Assembly (NCBI GenBank): GCA_004352715.1 | Contig: SCFE01000119.1 | Location: 892,113-956,112, forward strand | Direction: 5' to 3' | Length of the DNA stretch: 64,000 nt | Origin: Hofstenia miamia | Taxonomy: Eukaryota > Xenacoelomorpha > Acoela | In this document: piece by piece, positions 11,400 through 24,216 of the stretch | How the letters are laid out: each line of letters opens with the position of its first letter | Numbering within the stretch: the first letter of the stretch is position 1 | The notes under the pieces: model-generated | Told to the model about the DNA's origin: nothing | What the model saw: only the letters and a program-made list of their open reading frames with translations | Database searches by the model: none | Translations under genes and position numbers: made by a program

Positions 11400-13050
11400 T
11401 CAGATTGGCCATTAAGGAACGCCAGAGTTGCTAGGCTTGTGTGGGATTTTCGACGTAGCAATTTGGACGGGCCGACCCGGGCTTGGGCCTAATGTTTTAA
11501 TTGGTATTTGAAGTACAGGAAAAAATTCACTTGAAAATTTAAACTTTGCAAATAGCAAAAAGTATTCTCTTTAAGTTTAGTCAGCATTGTTGGCTGGTGC
11601 AATATTTCTAATATCTAAATTTTGTCTGCTACAAGCAAAGAGCGTTTCTTTTGCTTTGCGCTGATGTAAGTTGATGTAACTTGTAAAAGATGATTACTTC
11701 AAAAAACAGTTTTATTATTATAATTACTCTAAATACCAATATTCATTATCTTCTAGTATTCAGGCCACCTGAGTATGTTTAGCGAATGTTGCAAGCATAC
11801 ACTAAAATATTAATGCAAACATATTATCTATATTTATTACCTCTTATTTTAAGGGATATATTGCTTAGATATGCAGGATGGAATTTTTTTCCTTAAAACA
11901 TTACATATATTGATCTAGTAAAAAAATTCGCAACATTTTTAATGAAATTCCAGTAAAATCTTGTCAATTTTTTTATTGAAACTCCAGTTGGTGACGTGTC
12001 ATTTTGAACAGCAGAAAATCCTAACATAATATTTGCAAGCACAGAGCCCCAAACCAAGCTTACTTTTATGATAAAGCAAATTTTTTAGTTGAATGTTAGT
12101 AATCAAGAAGTTTCAGAAGTGCTTTATTATTCCTAAAAGTTATTCCGCAGGACTATAATAGTTTCTGTATTGAGCTGCGAGTAATGGTAAAAAAATATAC
12201 ATTCAAGGTGTTATTAAATTCAGAATTATTCAATGGCTCTATAAGAGTAATTATTGTTGTTAATAATGTCACCAGAAACTCATTGTTGTAGTTGGGTTTT
12301 ACACTAGTACAATGTTGTAAAACATAACAGAAAAGCTTAGGGTTTTCAAGAACGTGTAAACATGTTTGGAAAGAAGAGTAGCAAAAGAAAAATGATCTTG
12401 TTGTGGTTCTCTTCTTTAAGGTATGCTTACGTGTAAAAGGGTAATTGCAATAATCGATTTCAGAAATATTGTAGTGCGAAATTGGCAGTTAGGTTTTACC
12501 ATGCCCAATTAATATTAATATATCTGGAGATAAAAAATGTTGATAAATCGTTGTTAGATATAGTTATGCCAATAATCGCCATTTATCTAAAGACGTTTAA
12601 GCAAGAGATTAACATATAAGCACTTTAATTTATAAAAAGAAGGGGCGCACCTTATCTACATTGTGCACTTCGATTTTTGAGAATTTATTATTTTGTGAGA
12701 TGAAAGCGCTTAAAAATTTTAAGAAACCATCAAAAAAGTAAAAAAATTCTAAACAATTTAAGGGTAATCTATGCACAAATTTGAAACAATAGAAAATTTT
12801 TGTCTTCATTAGTAACATTTGTGGAAATTCACACTCAATACTATTTGGTATTGATAGCAAATGCAAACATTTGTAGGACGGTACACATCTGCTCAAGGAA
12901 GGGTTGATACGCCCCCTGTATAACACGTTTATTGTATTAAGGTTAACAATGCAATTTGAATTTCAACAGAATTGAATTAGCGTTTTTGACAGACTTAAGC
13001 CCATGTGCACATTAATCAACACTTTTGGCAAATTATCGAATCAAATTCAT
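11400..13050. other. Non-coding segment between two blocks of the transposon-associated gene
   Basis: The interrupted gene fades out near 11390 and resumes near 13060. The text between is AT-rich without recognisable coding content. A phrase at about 11478-11512 (cgggcttgggcctaatg...ttggtattt) recurs at about 13098-13128, so this segment may be a second insertion flanked by a duplicated piece, or the result of a partial duplication. Confidence 0.4.
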
Positions 13051-13649
13051 AGTGTAGTGCTTATGGACCTCTATGAGGCAGAAGAAAGTATCAGTGGCCG
13101 GGCTTGGGCCAATAATTGGTATTTTGAATTGGTCCAAAAAAGAACGTATATTGCTTCCACCTCTGCATATTTTACTTGGAATTGTGAAAAACTTTATCAA
13201 CTCTTTGAAAGACAATAATGAAGCTAAAAAAGTATTGCACGAACTCTTTCCACGATTGTCAAGTGCAAAACTAAGTGAAGGAATCTTCGTTTGACCCGAT
13301 ATTGTCAAGCTAATGAAGAATGAGAGGTTTAAATCTGTTCTTAGTCAGATGAGTTGCAAGCATGAGTCGCCATTACCAACGTAAAGCAAAATTTTCTTTG
13401 CAGCTATCGATCAAATGACTTTCAGAATTAAATCACAGAAATGTTGTCTGCTTTTCAGATTGTTGGAGTTAATATGTCGCTGAAAATTCATTTTCTGGGC
13501 AGTCATATTTGTTTTTTCTCAGATGATCTTGGGAAAATTAGCGATCAATATGGAGAAACTTTCATCAGATCATCTCTTTTATCGAAAGCAGATACAGTGG
13601 TAGAGCAGATGAACGAATGCTTGCTGATTTTTATTGGCTCTTGAAAATG

Positions 13650-16104
13650 TAAAATCTATGTTAACTGGTGCCGTTAGTTTGCAACGCCTTTTCTCATATT
13701 TCATTTATACAAGTTGTTTGTGCATAAAATATATTTTTCTCTTTTACGATTTTTTTATATAAATAGTCAATGTTTGTGTGCAAATTGGTGGTAAAGTATC
13801 AAGTAATACTTGTGGCTTTATTTTATGAATAATTTACCTGGCTATCTAATAATCGTTTGGCTAAATACAGAAAATAACACTAGAAAAAGTAAAGAAACTG
13901 ATTTTTAAAAATAATAAATTCCTCAAAATCTAGACGTCTAGGAGGCAAATGAGTATCATTTTTGTAATTGGCGTAAAAAATTGATCTAAGCAGAAAGTGT
14001 TTCGTTTTATTAAATATTTCAAACTTCAATTTTGTGAGGCAGTGTTATCAGTTATTTAATTGTGAACATTTATCCGAATGAAGAATCTATTATCTTATCT
14101 TTTCTTAACATGTCAAGTCTTCTGCAGGATACATGGACTTCATCGCCTAGTATAGACACATTCTTAATTGTGACAACAACCTTTTTACTAAGTTAAGTTA
14201 TAATATGACGTCTTATATAAAATGCAGCAGAAGTGGTCTCTCTAAATCAGTAATATTATTTTCTGTTTCTGTGGTTTCGCTCTGATTCTCCTGAGAGACC
14301 TGACTCTAACAATGTGTTCCTATCATTCTCAAAATTCTTCTGATAGAATTATGCCTTAGGATATTTATTGAACAAATCATCACACCAATTCTTTTCTTTT
14401 TGAGAGTTTTGTCCCTGAGTTTTCTAAGGCGCTTGAGAATTTAGCCGCAATGGGCAAGAAGTAGCACATGTAGAACCCATCGGATAAAAGAAACAAATTC
14501 TGCAAAACAACATAAAATTTATGAGTTTACATTTTAACACATGTGATTCCTACTAAGTTAGTACAAGCCTTTAGCATTCAGCTTGATATTTCTAATTTTA
14601 CCCTACTACTGAGTTTTTGTTTTGTTATTTAATACCTATTACTTATCAATTATAAAACATGAAGTAAATCACAATTTATATATGGTCTCTCAACAAGACT
14701 TAGAGACTACTTAATTTCATTTTGGATAAGAATTCATTTAACTCTTTATAGATAAAATGATTTAGCTAAATATTTTAGGTGACTCCAAAAATAAATTCAA
14801 GGAAAGTAAGCTATCAATAATTCCACAACTTCAATTATGTATGTCAATTTAACAATTCGACAGGTGTGAAAGTTAATAAAATATAATTTCTTTAATTGTA
14901 TTAAACTCCTATGCTTAAGAATTTTGCCTAAGGTAGCTACTGAAAGCCGAGTCAAAAGTAGACTTTCATGATACTAGAAGTTAGGCTTCCCAACAATCAC
15001 ATTAGTCTGCATTAATTAAAACAAGATTTAATGTAACAAAACTTGATTATAGTAGGGATGTGCCGGAATCCGGTAAAATTTAACTTGTTTACCGGATAAC
15101 AAATTCTAAGATAAAACTTGATTTAAAAATAAAATTTCGAGGAAAAAGCTATATTTTTTCCATGATATGGAAGTTGTCATGAAACAAAACCAGTTTTCCT
15201 GACACATCAGGATGTACATGTATTCTATTTAATATCTATTTATTTTCATTTACAAGAGGTTGATATTAATTGATAAATGAGGTTGCTCTTCATTACTAAT
15301 TAGGGCAACCAAAAGTAATGAGTCATACTTTTTTGTTGGTCTATTTCATAGGCTGCTTAAAATTAGGTGTTTTCAGACGTGGGGTGCAGCTAAATAAGAA
15401 GTTATATGCTGGGTTAGGGCACGGTCAAAGGTGTACGGGCAAGGGATTCTATAATATTCATGTTTGAAATCATTTCTTAAATTAATAGAAATTATATTAG
15501 GCATAATTCACGCATAGTGAATTATAAATCCTATCCATACCTAGTGTTCATGCATGGACGCCTTATTGGTTAAGGCGTCCATGTGTTCATGTAATAAGGT
15601 TTAAAGGCCATTTATTAACAAAGAAATTCAACTGTTTCTTTATATGTAGATAAGCCTACCAAACCCATAAGTGCGCGATCGCAAAGTTAGATGTTGCACC
15701 ACATAACGAGTTCGTGAACGGCACAACAACACAAAATGATGCTGCTTTCAGATTTTGGATATCTATTACTTCTTGAGTAGCATTGAAATTTTCCATTCCT
15801 AATACTTGAAACTGCAGGTTTAGTTTAATGGATGGTTTGAAAAATCAGATATCGTTGTGCAGTTCGTTTCTACATGAAAATATAATAATTTTTCAGCTTG
15901 TGGAGGATAAAACAATGTATTACATTTACGCCTGATGTAATTTACGCCAAAATCAATGTTTAACATTCCCAACTTTTAACTTGTCAATGGTTAATTCATA
16001 AAATTGTCAACTATGTGAAAAATTGATTTTCGCAATTTTAGACAAAATCGGGTTCTAGTAATAAAATATGTCAAATCCCTGCACAGTTGCAGGACATTCA
16101 GATA
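13650..16104. other. Non-coding AT-rich stretch
   Basis: No coding region seen. Near 15058 the phrase tagggatgtgccggaatccgg resembles a hAT-type element end, but no partner end was found. A strong hairpin lies at 15553-15583. Confidence 0.5.
15553..15583. other. Perfect 12-bp stem hairpin with a tRNA D-arm-like sequence
   Basis: catggacgcctt and aaggcgtccatg pair perfectly around a 7-base loop (attggtt). The 3' half, TTGGTTAAGGCGTCC, resembles the D-arm and A box of Leu/Ser tRNAs, so this may be a scrap of a tRNA-derived SINE. No complete tRNA is present. Confidence 0.5.
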
Positions 16105-16618
16105 CCGTATTTACCCGTGTATAAGCCGCATCCCGAGTTTGGGAAAAGGTTTTTAAGAAAAAAAGTTTTTTGAGCAATATCAAAATTCACAAGTATTGAA
16201 TCAACGAAGCATATTTATTTACATTAGTCAGATATTTTTTACAAATTTGAAGAAAAGAAACCTGCATTTCCGCGATTTATAGCCTATCTTAATACATTAA
16301 GTAAAACTATAACTCTATATAGATCTTGTAATGATGCTCCTCTAAATTGTTCTTGATATTTACATGCATATTATTTCTAAGCTAAAAATACATTCTAATA
16401 CTTTAATATTGTGATGTTTTTAATAAATTAATTGTTTGTCTTTTAAACAAGGATATTACATTACTTTAATGTATATTACAGCAAGATCACGTACTTTAGT
16501 TTACAGTATATGTGCAAATTAGGTGTCTTCGCGAGATGTTTCTGTAGATAAGCCGCATCCCCGATTTGGGAGCAATTTTTCGTGGAAAAAGGTGCGGCTT
16601 ATACACGGGTAAATACGG
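16105..16618. mobile_element. 514-bp MITE with 26-bp perfect terminal inverted repeats and TA duplication
   Basis: Both ends read ccgtatttacccgtgtataagccgca inward. TA precedes the left end (16103-16104) and follows the right end (16619-16620). A TA target and a non-coding interior suggest a non-autonomous Tc1/mariner-like element. The right end holds an extra internal copy of the left subterminal sequence (gccgcatccccgatttggga near 16552-16571), so the right end can fold into its own hairpin. Confidence 0.85.
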
Positions 16619-16620
16619 TA

Positions 16621-17784
16621 ATTGATTTTTTCTCTTATATTAGTGAAATATTGTTAGAATTATCTTTTGGATGAAAATTCATAAAATTGATCATCTTAGT
16701 ATATTTGATTTTTTGGCCGCCATATTGAAGTAAGAAAATTCATTTTCACAATTCAAATAGTTTAGTGTAAACAGTACATCTGTGGTTAGAATACTATTGA
16801 GTGGGTATATAACATTTGCATTTTTCAAATCTTATTCTCTTCATAATCTAAATGTAGTTATATAGAAATGTAACTTTTTCAGGCAGAATTTTTTAGCTTA
16901 CAAAATTCTGAATTTTGCTTTATTCTAAAAAAACAGAATTAGAAAAAAACTCAATCCAACTCAGGATTTTCTTCAAAAAACTGTTAAATTCGAACTTGAA
17001 AAGTATAAACACGAACTCGAAAACTCTGGCAATGCGCATTGCATGCAAATAACTTCGTTTAAAAATGTTATGACGACACGCTCATCTCTAATGCTTGTTT
17101 CAAATAAACGATCCACAGCATCGTTCAACCAATTCAAGATTCTTTGGCAATGCCACTTTTAAAATTGTAAAATATGTCATGCTGTAAGTTTCAATTTTCA
17201 AACATGGAAGCCACATTTTAAAATAACTTATTAATCAAAAAACCCAATGCCATACGACTTCATGGATTAAACAAATTAAGAAAAATAAAAAACTTTATTA
17301 AAAAAAACGAGAAGCTATTGTACAAAAAATAATCCAGAATATGCATCCATTAGGGCGCGAGAACAGGGAATTTCTGCAGTGAAACCACACGCTTTTTCCA
17401 CGCTTGATGGATGATAAACATGTTTTAAATATCTAAATGAAAATTAAAGGAAGTGCGGACTAAATAAGTGACTGAAATTAAAATGTTTAAAACTCTTAGG
17501 GTTTTACAAATGTATGCTTTGTATAAATATCATTATACAGTGACAACTATAAAATGCATTTACTAAATCAAGCGCTCTGTGAATAACTTCACAAAATATA
17601 ATACTGGAAATATGTATTCGACCCCCTTGCTATTTTGAATAAATAATGAACATTCATTGGATAGAATGTGTCTAAGATTATAACAAAGTGTTATTTTGAT
17701 TGAGAACGGAAAATCTGTATGTTTAATACCATAAAATATGTAGAATAACAATTGGCTATAAATTTTTAATAAAAATTAGAAAAC
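16621..17784. other. Non-coding AT-rich stretch
   Basis: No gene recognised. A phrase at about 17592-17622 (tactggaaatatgtattcgacccc) resembles the edge of the Tc1 relic at about 17785-17815 (tattggaaaaatgcattcggccacc), perhaps a second element end. Confidence 0.4.
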
Positions 17785-18300
17785 TGGTATTGGAAAAATG
17801 CATTCGGCCACCTGAAAAAAACTTTATCAAATGAGCAAATCCGAAAAAGTAAATTAATAATTGATGCCATACAAGCACTTAGCAACAAAATTGTCTCTTT
17901 CTAATATTTTGTAGAGTGTCCCTTTGAGCGAATAACAGCTTCAAGGCGATCAGGGATTGAATCAAAGAATCTTTCAATAATGCTGTTGGGAATTGCATAA
18001 AATTCTTTTTTTATTGGCTCCACAGCTCGTCTTCAGTGTGAAGAGTATGCTGTCCAATTCGATATTTAACCCCTTTCCACATATTTTCGATAATCTTAAG
18101 GTATGACATGGAGCACCATTCTACTGATATATTGATTACTTGCAAGGAGTGGCAAGAGTTCCTTTTCTAGAATCCGAGCATATTACGAGTTAGGAGGGTA
18201 CCAGTGATTTGAACAATCCAAATTACACTCCATACCATGACAGACTTCCCACCATACTTCATGGTCCCCGAGGAAATTAAGGCAAGAATCTGAACTTCTG
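17785..18300 (-). pseudogene. Tc1-type transposase relic, C-terminal half
   Basis: Read on the minus strand from about 18270: KYGGKSVMVW (conserved before the second catalytic Asp) and later IPNSIIERFFDSIPDRLEAV and IRSKGHSTKY, the standard C-terminus of Tc1 transposases. The catalytic Asp/Glu segment between them is eroded by stops and deletions. Outer edge near 17785 reads tattggaaaaatgcattcggccacc, possibly the old TIR. Inactive. Confidence 0.8.
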
Positions 18301-18678
18301 CACAGTTGGACTTCTTATCAACATTCTTTTCGAAGTGTATAGCTATTCAAACGCAAGGAACAACACCGATAATTTTTACACAAGCAGCCATTTATTTCGA
18401 TTGGAATTGGGTAGTCAGCGATCCCAATTACTTGTCTGATTTAAATTTCTTGATTATATATTTCCGAATTGGGACTTGGAAATTGGGTTTTGGTTAGTGT
18501 TTTTGAAGAACCAAATTCGGTGCATGAAATGGGTCTGTAACTAAAGTAGTCAGAGTCCTGTATAATATATATATTCTTAAGATAATAAGAAAATTATCTT
18601 AAAATAAGAGAGATGAGTTTGGATTACTCGAAAAACAATGGATTTTACAGAATATCAAAATTAATATTTCAATAAATA

Positions 18679-19020
18679 GGGCTCAGCGGTATATCGAAAA
18701 AACCGAAACCCCGGTCTTCACTCAAAACAGAAACCGAACCGAGAGAAAAAATAAAAACTGAGTTTTCGATTTTTTGTAGAAGCTAGAATGTTATTTCCAA
18801 GAAACGATGCATTATTCTTGGAGCAAACGTCAAATTCTTGCCAAGTTGAAGCAAATTGTGTTTACTTACTGTTAATTAACTGCTAACTTAATGTTATGAA
18901 AACATACTTTAGAATAACGTTGTACAATATCGTTAGTAGTAAATTTAGAAAAACCAAAACTGCGGGTTTGAGCTTTAAAAAAGCCGAAAGCGAGTAAATT
19001 CTTTGGAAACCGTCGAGCAC
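18679..19020. mobile_element. Possible hAT-type MITE
   Basis: Ends gggctcagcggtatatcg (left) and, inverted, gtgctcgacggtttcc (right) are imperfect inverses, with a CCGAAA-rich interior. This pattern recalls hAT miniature elements. No clear target-site duplication was found, so the call is weak. Confidence 0.3.
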
Positions 19021-19497
19021 TTCCAATAAGCTTTTACTTTAGCATTATTGGTGAATTAGTCCACAAATTATGATAAACATTGAGATTGGGTGTCACTAAA
19101 AATAGGATTGTGTAATTAATTTATATGCCCAATTAAATGGGTTGGTTTGAGCGAATTGCATTCGGAACTCTGTGGGTGCTGCATTCATTCATGCAATTTT
19201 CCAGTTCTTAGCTCTTTATGTTATGTATAATAACTCTAAAATTCAAATTTACGTCATTCTGAGTAAAGCACCAATTTATTTATATGTTAAAACATGATGT
19301 ACACTAAAACTATGACAATTCATGAACGCAAAAGAAATTTCATAAAATTAAAGGTCTTCTAATTTCGCACTGGAAAACTTCAAAATTAGAACGTCCCTGT
19401 TTGCCACTATTGGTAGTATTAGACAAAAAGTATTTCTCATATATGTCTAATGTATTAAAATTTAAGTCATAGATTGAAATGATGAAAGCAGCCTTAC

Positions 19498-22400
19498 CCT
19501 AAATTTGCGAGATTTTTATTAGAAGGCATCGGTGGTCCTTGAAGTTCAAATGGATCTTTTTCATAAAGAAAAGGCTCACTTTGTGGTACTTCTGGCACAG
19601 GGATTTTCTAAAACAAATTGCATAACTTTGACATAAAAATTAACTTACATGTTCCTGAAGAAATAAGGCATTTTTATCACCACCATTCAGCTTTTTCGGT
19701 TGTGAGGAATCTTTTTCATCCTAAAGCACGGAGTAGTTTTATAAGAGATTTGGCTACTACCGTATCAAGTAATAACGCCTCTTTCTGTTGCAATTGTTGT
19801 GTGGCTAACATTGCATCTTCCATCATAAACTTCTGCCGTATTCTCTCTTCTTCAGTACGCTCTAGCTGTAAACGTTGCATGAGCATTTCTTGATTCTTAG
19901 TCTAAATCAGAACTTATATATACATGTATATATAAATATATATATAAATTTCCTAAATTCAATTTTAAACAATTCAAAACCAGTGATTTTCTCTGAGAAT
20001 ACAAACATTTAAGATCACATAAAAATATAAAACCATCGGCTTCAAGAATTTATCAAAAAATTTACAAACTTCTAAAATAGTAATTGACTTAATTTAGGCG
20101 AGGATAATGTGTGCGGTTCTAAGGGAATTACGATTTTTCAGATCAGAAAGCGAACAGAGATGGTTCCTAGTAATCTTTGAATAGGCCTTCGAGCTTAAAA
20201 TTGCTTATATTTCATTAGCAGATATAATCTTTCAATTTTTAGGACAAATTTTAAAAGTAGTCGTGAAGTTGACTGTTTTGCTCACAGGGCTTCCCCATTA
20301 ACCGACTAAAAATTTTCAGGTAATCAAACTTCATACATGAAATTCATTAGCTGACAGTTGTATTTCTGCAAACAAACTAGCATTTTCGGATAAATATAGA
20401 AAAAGAAGCGACGTGGGTTTAACAATAACACAATTATTTGAAAAAAATAATTTTAACCAATTTAAAAATTTTTAAGGCTTTTAACGGTGGCATGTCATCG
20501 TATTATTCTTTATGAAAAGCATCATTGAATTATAAATTTTACGAAATCAACTAAACACTTTGCCTTAGTAAATTGGAAATTATTTCATTAAAACGAGTTT
20601 TGTTAAAATATTGTCATTCAAAATAATCAAAATTTGCGAATAACATAAAATGAGGGTTTTAAGTAAATTTCAATAAAAACTTCTACTTAGTAGAGTGAGA
20701 GAAATGCTTTTTTAAATTGTTAGTATACTAACAACATTAGAGAGAATTTATAATTGATAACTATACAGCAGTATCAGTGAAACTATAGTTGAAATATTTA
20801 ATGAGAATATTGTGGAAATGTTTAATATTGTGAAAAAACTTGACTTATATTATTGCGTGAAAAACGGTGTATCTTCAGGCAAGGCATTTTACAATAACTT
20901 TTTAGTAGAGGACACAAATATAGAAAAAGAACAAGCTACCAAAATATTGAAAATATAACGAAGCAATGAATTTTTTCATTGTTTTCGACTGAGTTAACCA
21001 ACAATTTATGCAAATTTTTGTTATGCGAACCACAAAATTAAATTCACTACACATGTAACTGAGATGTTTATATATCAGAAATGACAAAGCTTGGTCCAAA
21101 ATCATGTGCGTTTATTAAATTTATAAACACGTAATTACCAAACAAATGAGAGAATGTTTCCAAGGCAATCACAAATATAATGTTGTAAATTGCATGCGAT
21201 CTTCAGTTTTTTTAATTCACCGCGTTTACTAAAGAGTTAACACATAAAGACCTCTTTAACAAAACCTCAAATTTTGAATGTGAAAATCTTTGGTCGTGCA
21301 TTGCGTTACTGACTCTTTAGGATCAGGCACAGAGTCTTGTTGTAATTGGGGGATGGGGGGATTGAGCAAATTCAGAACTTACTTTAACAGACATTTACTG
21401 ATTGCACTTTATTATCCAATGCATAAGACATTGAGCAATCCTAACATATTGTATTTGTTAATGTGCAAGGAAAAAGGCAAGTATAATGCTTATTACCTCG
21501 AAATATTCAGAAAAAATTGTGTAATGACAACTATTTTTCGAGAAAATTCGGTCTTTGTAACCTGTTTTTAAATTGACTCAGAATGTAAATTTAACTAATG
21601 AGCTTACAAAAGGAAATCCGCCAAGCAAGTCTATTATTTTAGAAAGCAAGTCTACAAATTTGGTCAGACGTCTTTCAATACTAATATTAAACAAAAATGA
21701 GGTATGATTTCAATATTTTGAAGCATTGAAATTTAAACAAGGTACCAAAAGTTTATTACTCAACAGAATTACAAAAATGGACAAAATATAAATACCAAAA
21801 TCTATAATATTCTGCTTTTATAAATTGCAATTTTTTCCCAGAATGATCTTTGGGAATGATCCACATTTATAAGAATATAGGTATAGTTTTCCACCATCTT
21901 GACGTTTAGTATAGATTCTAAATTTGATTTTCAATGCAAAAATCTATTCGTACGCAATAAATTTAGAAAAAATAGAGATGGAGGCCACGTATTTTCACAA
22001 ACAATGAAAGGGGTGAATTTCTGAAGGTTCTGCTAAGAATGTTGTTACGCAATGTCCGGAAGATGAAAATATGCAGTTTCACTGCTATTCAAAGCAATGG
22101 AGTAGAATTTTACTCCAAATAACATTTGAGCTTGCAGGTATTTTTGAAATGATAGGCTACATGTTACATGGTATGCTGCAGACGAATGGCAAATCAGTCT
22201 GGCCAAGAGTTCGTTAAATCATTGGTTACAACAACATCACAAAATTTTGCACAAAAGTAACCACTACACAATTTTTGCAAAGATGATGTCATCATACACA
22301 AAAAATTTTCTACTGTCAAGGAAAGAGATGGCATATTTATCATTAACGTTAGCATATTTAAGTAGACTTATATAAGTTAGTGCTGCGTAGAATCCTTGTG

Positions 22401-24184
22401 CGACATGTTAATAAATCCCTCAACAAAGTTTCTTTACTTAGATTGCTCCAGAATCAAAAGCACGTTGTGACCAGAGCATTCGGGTGCTATTTGAATTCTT
22501 TGAATTAGTCATAATTGTTGTAGGGGTTATTGAGCTTATAGTATGCGGAAACGTAGCAATTTCATATTGCTGTTCTTCCGCCACACCATTGAGAAGTTAT
22601 GACTGGACTGCACCTCAATGATATTACAATAACTAGTTAAGTCCTGTTAATTGTCTTTGCCATACTTTTGTTTTCTATATAAATTTTCTCTATGGAGATA
22701 TAAACGTTTCTACTTTATAGATAATTATCTAAGCTTCTGCTGTTGTAAACTCCCTGTGGTATGCCACGGCTTATCACACATTTCTTGATGAGAATTATTT
22801 TCCATATTTTCCATAGTTGAAAAATTGCNACAAAAGTTGAAAATACTCGCTCTGTGCACTACTCATATTTATATCTCGCTCTATGTAACTCAGAGATGGA
22901 ATTTACAGGCCTGCGGTCACTTTTAAATTTCATCTTAGAAAGAGAATATTTTGCTTAGTTTTAGAGTTATTTTTATGAAAATCTAAATTCAAAAAATGTT
23001 TATATTATGTAGTAATAATGAAATTATTTAATCTAAATCAATGATTTGCTCATGTTTATTTATTATTTGGCATTCACGCTTTCTAATCCGGATTAATTGA
23101 AATCTAAAATTATGGTAAAACCTAATCAAATATTAAGTTATATGATGGAACTGACAATTTATATTTTGCCAATTAGCAAAACTTTTTGCTTAAGTAAGTG
23201 GGATTGATCATATTTGCAAGCAATCTGTCGAATCCAAAAATTGTAATAGTAACTGCAATCAATACAACCTTTAAAAAAATTTTTAATATAGTAATTAATA
23301 TCACAAATAACATTTGCTGAACAAGAATATTTAGCTTTATTGTATTAGTTGCGTTTAATCTGCCATTCTCTAATTTCTCTATTCCGGAAATAAAACATTT
23401 TTAATCAGCATAAAATACGTTCAGCTTCACTGTTTCCAAAATATTAAAATAAAATCAATCTTTATTTAATTCTCTTGATCTTTTGTATTTTATATTTATG
23501 GTCTTCTATTATACGGGATTTATTGTATTTACAAACAATCTGCGTAATCCGGACTTCCAAAGATTTTCATAGTAGCTCAAAACATTAAATAATTTATTAT
23601 ACAAGGGCATACTTCTTAATACAAATATTAGGCAATGTAAACATTGATGATTTATATTGTCCGGAATAGACCGCTTGGAATTGTTCGGTTATTTCGCACA
23701 TACCTTGCGTAGTATGATATGCATTCACCTAAGTATTTGATTTGGATCTCTTGTAAAATATAAAACATCAAAATTCTGCAAAATCCTGTTACAAATAGCA
23801 ACTGAAAGCAAAATCCGGATTAAACAGCTGAATTTTTTGGTTATTTTGACATATATATTAATTATTATAGCAGTTATTGGCATAAACATTTTATTTTTGG
23901 AGTTTATTATAAGAATAAACGCTCTATGATTATTACTAAAGTGTACAGGGAGCGAGGTGTACAGAGAGCGAGATATAAATATTGACCCATATATTTTTTG
24001 AAATATCAAAGTTGTTGAAAAAAATTTTAAATTTTTCTATACGCCTTTGAGTAGCGTTCATATTTTTAGCAAAAAAAATTTCATAGGTTTCATAGTCTTT
24101 GTGGATTTATACCTCGCTTTCTGTACTATGGGATTATTTACTCACGTCGGTCTCTGGACGCCTAAATTGACATTTTCATAGTAC

Positions 24185-24216
<32 letters not shown>

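Larger units (their letters stand above)
6133..13645 (+). pseudogene. Decayed gene of an uncharacterised transposon-associated protein family, split by a P element
   Basis: Three plus-strand blocks belong to one protein. Block 1 (6133-6838) begins with a Cys motif (CLTDPNKFCYTCGDFIF), then IPMSWREKTDHLNDCYFCMV, YPNLASAIRPLPF and a LDALVRSLHFSKD helix. Block 2 (11144-about 11390) gives LFQALGI, DWWLFFGK and NVGGDLKIIALLTGLQLGY. Block 3 (about 13060-13645) gives LLPPLHILLGIVKNFI, FPRLSSAKLSEGIFV and MSLKIHFLGSHICFF. From memory these motifs match a large family of repetitive uncharacterised proteins in cnidarians, insects and other invertebrates. Their function is unknown and they behave like transposons. 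Frame changes near 6300-6330, a stop after block 1's Cys motif, TAA near 11250 and TGA near 13293 show it is dead. Block 1 runs straight into the P element at 6839, and the reading frame resumes in register after it at 11144. Confidence 0.75.

Noticed and set aside
15500-15600. Functional tRNA gene at the D-arm-like hairpin
   Set aside because: No anticodon arm, T-arm or acceptor stem can be formed around it.
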